In this document: positions 57,912 to 61,345 of the stretch, piece after piece
Layout of the letters: each line of letters begins with the position of its first letter
Position numbering within the stretch: position 1 is the first letter of the stretch
Origin: JBFLYH01 sp964630235
GTDB taxonomy: Bacteria; Oederibacteriota; JAAXVQ01; JAUVAV01
Length of the DNA stretch: 61,345 bases
Assembly: GCA_964630235.1 (NCBI GenBank)
Contig: CAZVUO010000006.1
Coordinates: 1-61,345, forward strand
Direction of reading: 5' to 3'
Program-made: the position numbers and the translations under genes
Notes under the pieces: model-generated
The model's input: only the letters and a program-made list of their open reading frames with translations
The model's database searches: none
Told to the model about the DNA's origin: nothing

Positions 57912-58101
57912 TTTTGCGGTGTCTTTTTCGCCGCCGAAAGTGACTGTAAAAAAACGAAAGTTGCGCGGCGTGTCGGAAAAGGCTTGAAATCAAATGGTTT
58001 GGCGGTTTGATAGTTCGAAAATGCGGTGATAAGGTTAAGGTAGAGGTGGCGGACAGCGTGAAACGGGCCATATTGATTGGTCAAAACGTACAGGGGTGGT
58101 G

Positions 58102-61100
58102 ATGGCCATGTTGACTTTATTGCAATCCGAGCGAAAACCTTCAACGCTGATTCTAGTCGGTTTTGCCATCTTCTTGCTTTGTCAGGCTATTCCCATAAGA
58201 GCCGGGGCTGACGCCAGCAGGCTCCTGGCGGATATTCTGATCGGCCTGCAGAGCCGAGGGGAATACGTCCTGGGAGCCTATTTCCAAGAGGATAAAAAGA
58301 CCGGCAAAGCGAACATCGTGGTTCAGACCACCCAGAGTACGAACCTCTACAACGAAAGCGGCGCGATGATCGAGTCGGTGGATACGGAAGGCAACCGGAC
58401 CTTCTACCAGGACGGTATCCCCTTGAAGACCGTCTCGTCTGGAGGGGAGACGCTTTCCACCACCCAGGTGGACCGGCGTGGCTCCAGCACTTTCCTCATG
58501 GTGCGGGACTACAACGGCAACGTACAGAAGCGAAAGATCAACAGCCGCGGCGAGATGGAGGAGTGGGTTGACGTACAAGGCAATTCCTTCCGGTTCGAGC
58601 ACCACAAAGGGCGCGATGGCCAGACCAGCGGCATCACCCAGATCAACCAGCTTGATGGCACGCGCATCACCCGGTTTTTCGACCAGGAAACCGGAGAAGT
58701 AGACCGCATGATCAACCAGCAGGGCGCGCTGATCCTCGTCCGCACGGTGAAGGACAACCTGGGGCGAAAACTCGAGAGCATTGAGCAGAATACGCAGACC
58801 GGCCAGGTCACGCGCAAGAAATATGACGAAAGCGGCCGGGAAATACTGGTCATTGATCCCAGCGGCAAACGGCATGAGTTCCAGTACGAAACCGACGCCC
58901 ATAACCATGTGGTTGCTTCCACCGAAACTACGACCAAGAAGGACAGCCAGGGCCGTGATGTTCTTTACCAGGTAACCAAAACATTCGATGCGGCCGGACG
59001 GGTGTTGACCGAGAAGGACAACCTCGGGAAAGAAATCCGCTATAAATACACCCTCAACGAGGAAGGACGGGCCGTCAAAATCGAAGAGGACGAGACGGTC
59101 GTCACCCAGGATGGCAAGACCGTCAAACGCCATCGCGTTAAGATCATGGGCGAGGACGGCCGCGTGAAAACTCTGATTGATGACCGGCACCGGAAAGAAT
59201 ACGAATATGAAGTGGATGACCAGGGGCGCATCCTCTCCACCACCGAAATCAAGTATGCTAACGCTGCCGGCGCGCAGCAGGATGAACAGGATGATCCCCT
59301 GGCCGGAGCCTTGAAGGGCAGGATGAAAGGGGGCGCCAGCGGCGGAACGTACCGCGGGAAGGCTGGAAAAAGCGGCACGGCAACCGGCGCGTCCCTGGGT
59401 TATGCGCTGGCGCGCTTCACGCCCGCCGGCACCTTGGCCGCCAAAGAAGTGCGGGATGAAGGCGGATTGACCGTTTACGCCTGTTCCGCCGGCCGTCCGG
59501 CCGCAAGCCTTACCATCAAGCCATCCGGGGCCGTGGCCTATGCCAATACGCTCGCGGACGGGCAGCCTGAGACCACCTTGGAATTCAACCCCGATGCCCG
59601 GGATATGGAGATCGGGTTTCACGCGTATGAAAATGGAGAACCCAAAGAATCCCGCACCTATCTCCGGGCCGAGCAAAAGCGGCTGATGTACGGAGAGGGA
59701 GGACGCAAACAGACGGAGATCGTTGACCGGGTCCAAGGCCCGGTGATCCATGAAGAGGCCAGCTTCACCTATGATGACCACGGTGTTTTGGCCGGCGCGG
59801 TGCGCATGGATAACTTGGGATACAGTTTGGAGACACTGGACAAGCAGGGAAGAGTGCAGAGTTCCCGGCGCGAAAATTATATGGGCCCGGGGCCTGAATT
59901 TTTAGGTTTTGCCTACCGTGGAAGCCGGATGCAAGCCAGATCCAGTCAAAGCCTGGCAGGGATCAACCATACCGTCTACGACGACCAAGGCCGGGCGGTT
60001 CGGGTGTTGAAGCAGGATAATTTCGGACCCTATGCGGGGAGAGAAAAGGCGGTTTCGAACACCTACGACGCGAACGGCAATCTGGCGTGGTCGGTGGAAA
60101 AATGCGGGTTGTCGGAGACGATCAACACGCATGGGTTTGATGGCCTGGTAGAGACCAGCGATAAAAAGGAAAATTACGGCCCGCTCTTGGGGCGGGATAC
60201 GCACGTGGACTATCGTTACGATGCGTTCGGCGTTGTTTCTGGAAGCCGTTCGCGCAACGGCCTGGGCGTGCGGGAAAACACGCATGGCCTGGACGGCCAG
60301 ATCGCATCCAGCCAAGAACTGAACTATCTCGGCCCCCTGAACGGACGTGAACGGTATGTCAAATACACGACGAACGCCGAGACCGGCCAAGTGGCGGTGG
60401 CCGCCTCTTACGACAAGCTCCACAATGGACCGGCTGTTACGCTGCATGATCCGGTGATGGGGTCGCCCACCCAGACCCTTGAGGAAATGGCATCCGGGCC
60501 GCTTCTGGGACGTCATAAAACGACTTATTATAACAGCGATCCAAATACCGGCAAGACGCGGCAGACCCTGTCCATGGACGGCCTGCAGAATGTTCTTTCC
60601 GAAAAGGATCAGGACGGGCTGACCGTCAGCCAGCAAACCTGGCGCAAATATGGACCGGTCCTGAGCAGTCAAATCACGGCCAGTGTCCAGAGCAATCGTT
60701 TGACCGGCGTGGTCGAATCATCGGAGAGCGCCGATCTCATGGGCGATAGAACGGTCACGACCATGGACCAGAACGGGCTGGTTGTCCGCAGCGAGACCTG
60801 GAAGACGCTTGGTGCGGCCATGAAGCGCCATAGTATCACGTCGTTCACCACCGACGAGGCCACTGGACATACCGTTTCCACCCGCAGCGTGAACGATCTG
60901 GGCGAAGTAACGGTTACGATGATGGATCAGAACGGCTTGGCGGTAAGCAACGAAAACTGGGGCGCGCTCGGCGCCGCACTGAAACGCCATTCGGTTACCG
61001 CTCTGACAACGGATGAACGTACCGGACAAACGGCGTCTTCCACCAATGTCAACGATCTGGGAGACCGGACCACCACCTGGATGGATGAAGCGGGCATGCC

Positions 61101-61345
61101 CGTGTTGAGCGAGCAAACCACTGCTCTGGGCCCGGCGCTCAAACGGAATAATGTCAGCGCCATTAAAACAAATCCTTTTACCGGGCTAACGACATCGGTC
61201 TTCAATGTGAACACCTTGGGAGACGCGACCCTGACCGTGATGGATGAGAACGGCCTGGCGACGGGGAGCGAGAGCTGGAACGTGCTGGGTGCGAACCTGA
61301 AGAAGCACAGCGCGAGCAAGATCGAGACGAACCAGGCGACCGGGA
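58102..61345 (+). CDS. Secreted YD-repeat (Rhs-like) protein, 3'-incomplete
   Basis: Open from the ATG at 58102 to the window edge (1,081 residues visible, no stop). The N-terminus TLILVGFAIFLLCQAIPIRAG is a signal peptide (~14-35). YD-type strands follow: RKKYDESGREILVIDPSGKR, QVTKTFDAAGRVLTEKDNLG, NTYDANGNLAWSV, VDYRYDAFGVVSGSR. A low-complexity Gly-rich stretch lies near 400 (GRMKGGASGGTYRGKAG). From ~60700 near-regular 53-residue repeats run off the edge. YD-repeat proteins form large hollow shells that often enclose a C-terminal toxin or act as adhesins. The C-terminus lies outside the window. It starts 190 bases after the giant gene's stop in the same direction. No strong promoter or terminator was seen in the gap. 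Confidence 0.88.
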   Translation, partial: MAMLTLLQSERKPSTLILVGFAIFLLCQAIPIRAGADASRLLADILIGLQSRGEYVLGAYFQEDKKTGKANIVVQTTQSTNLYNESGAMIESVDTEGNRTFYQDGIPLKTVSSGGETLSTTQVDRRGSSTFLMVRDYNGNVQKRKINSRGEMEEWVDVQGNSFRFEHHKGRDGQTSGITQINQLDGTRITRFFDQETGEVDRMINQQGALILVRTVKDNLGRKLESIEQNTQTGQVTRKKYDESGREILVIDPSGKRHEFQYETDAHNHVVASTETTTKKDSQGRDVLYQVTKTFDAAGRVLTEKDNLGKEIRYKYTLNEEGRAVKIEEDETVVTQDGKTVKRHRVKIMGEDGRVKTLIDDRHRKEYEYEVDDQGRILSTTEIKYANAAGAQQDEQDDPLAGALKGRMKGGASGGTYRGKAGKSGTATGASLGYALARFTPAGTLAAKEVRDEGGLTVYACSAGRPAASLTIKPSGAVAYANTLADGQPETTLEFNPDARDMEIGFHAYENGEPKESRTYLRAEQKRLMYGEGGRKQTEIVDRVQGPVIHEEASFTYDDHGVLAGAVRMDNLGYSLETLDKQGRVQSSRRENYMGPGPEFLGFAYRGSRMQARSSQSLAGINHTVYDDQGRAVRVLKQDNFGPYAGREKAVSNTYDANGNLAWSVEKCGLSETINTHGFDGLVETSDKKENYGPLLGRDTHVDYRYDAFGVVSGSRSRNGLGVRENTHGLDGQIASSQELNYLGPLNGRERYVKYTTNAETGQVAVAASYDKLHNGPAVTLHDPVMGSPTQTLEEMASGPLLGRHKTTYYNSDPNTGKTRQTLSMDGLQNVLSEKDQDGLTVSQQTWRKYGPVLSSQITASVQSNRLTGVVESSESADLMGDRTVTTMDQNGLVVRSETWKTLGAAMKRHSITSFTTDEATGHTVSTRSVNDLGEVTVTMMDQNGLAVSNENWGALGAALKRHSVTALTTDERTGQTASSTNVNDLGDRTTTWMDEAGMPVLSEQTTALGPALKRNNVSAIKTNPFTGLTTSVFNVNTLGDATLTVMDENGLATGSESWNVLGANLKKHSASKIETNQATG
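60763..61345 (+). repeat. 159-bp periodic coding repeat array in the YD-repeat gene
   Basis: The codon for Met in MD(Q/E)xG recurs at 60763, 60922, 61081 and 61240, exactly 159 bases (53 residues) apart. The repeat unit reads MDQNGLVVRSETWKTLGAAM, then KRHSITSFTTDEATG and NDLGE. Units diverge at many positions, so they are not recent exact duplicates. The array continues past the window edge. Confidence 0.92.

Overview
The window looks like a piece of a Gram-negative, environmental, candidate-phylum genome, most plausibly Omnitrophota (OP3). Supporting features are a linked 16S-tRNA-Ile-tRNA-Ala-23S-5S operon, an OmpA-type lipoprotein, a PorV-like outer-membrane protein with a type IX-style sorting-domain cargo, phosphatidylethanolamine synthesis genes, and a single open reading frame of about 6,940 codons, a size class known from Omnitrophota. 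The phylum call is an inference from gene content and the look of the rRNA. No tree could be built here.

Layout. (1) 1-5150: rRNA operon, cut inside 16S at the left edge, with paired processing flanks around 23S and a strong terminator. (2) 5161-8190: an AT-richer accessory island with three copies of an ~85-bp double-hairpin repeat, a nuclease-like gene, a DUF559 gene bracketed by repeat copies, and a tandemly duplicated small coiled-coil gene whose second copy is decayed. (3) 8260-12458: CBS membrane protein, MFS transporter, a GMP-synthase ATP-pyrophosphatase without its amidotransferase half, and a convergent DRE-TIM aldolase sharing its terminator. (4) 12631-17873: a secreted FN3-repeat protein with a C-terminal sorting domain, translationally coupled to a PorV-barrel/TPR fusion, then a secreted dienelactone hydrolase. 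(5) 18090-25635: two lipoproteins, YbjN-like protein, three methyltransferases, a TSUP exporter, a glycosyltransferase and an EFR1 flavodoxin-ferredoxin. (6) 25732-33593: an orphan 7TM histidine kinase, a tocopherol-cyclase-like protein, glnS, a GYD protein, a receiver-like protein lacking its phospho-acceptor, a quinone reductase and two PilZ proteins (one in an RHH operon). (7) 33768-36676: yebC, then an overlapping cluster ending in psd and pssA. (8) 36677-61345: an AT-rich regulatory gap, the giant gene (37083-57911), and a secreted YD-repeat protein that runs off the right edge inside a perfect 159-bp-period repeat array.

The main discovery candidate is the giant gene. Its product has an N-terminal signal, helical MgtE_N-like repeats, about a dozen beta-rich repeats, a cluster of hydrophobic segments, long helical/coiled-coil regions, and then a SecA-like motor. 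The Q-motif glutamine sits exactly as far from the Walker A lysine as in SecA, and a DEVH box and a QLxxRxGR motif VI follow. A plausible reading is an envelope-spanning machine with its repeat-rich N-terminal half outside the cytoplasm and an ATP-driven motor inside, next to a secreted YD-repeat protein that could be a partner or cargo. That function is inference. The motif architecture is directly visible.
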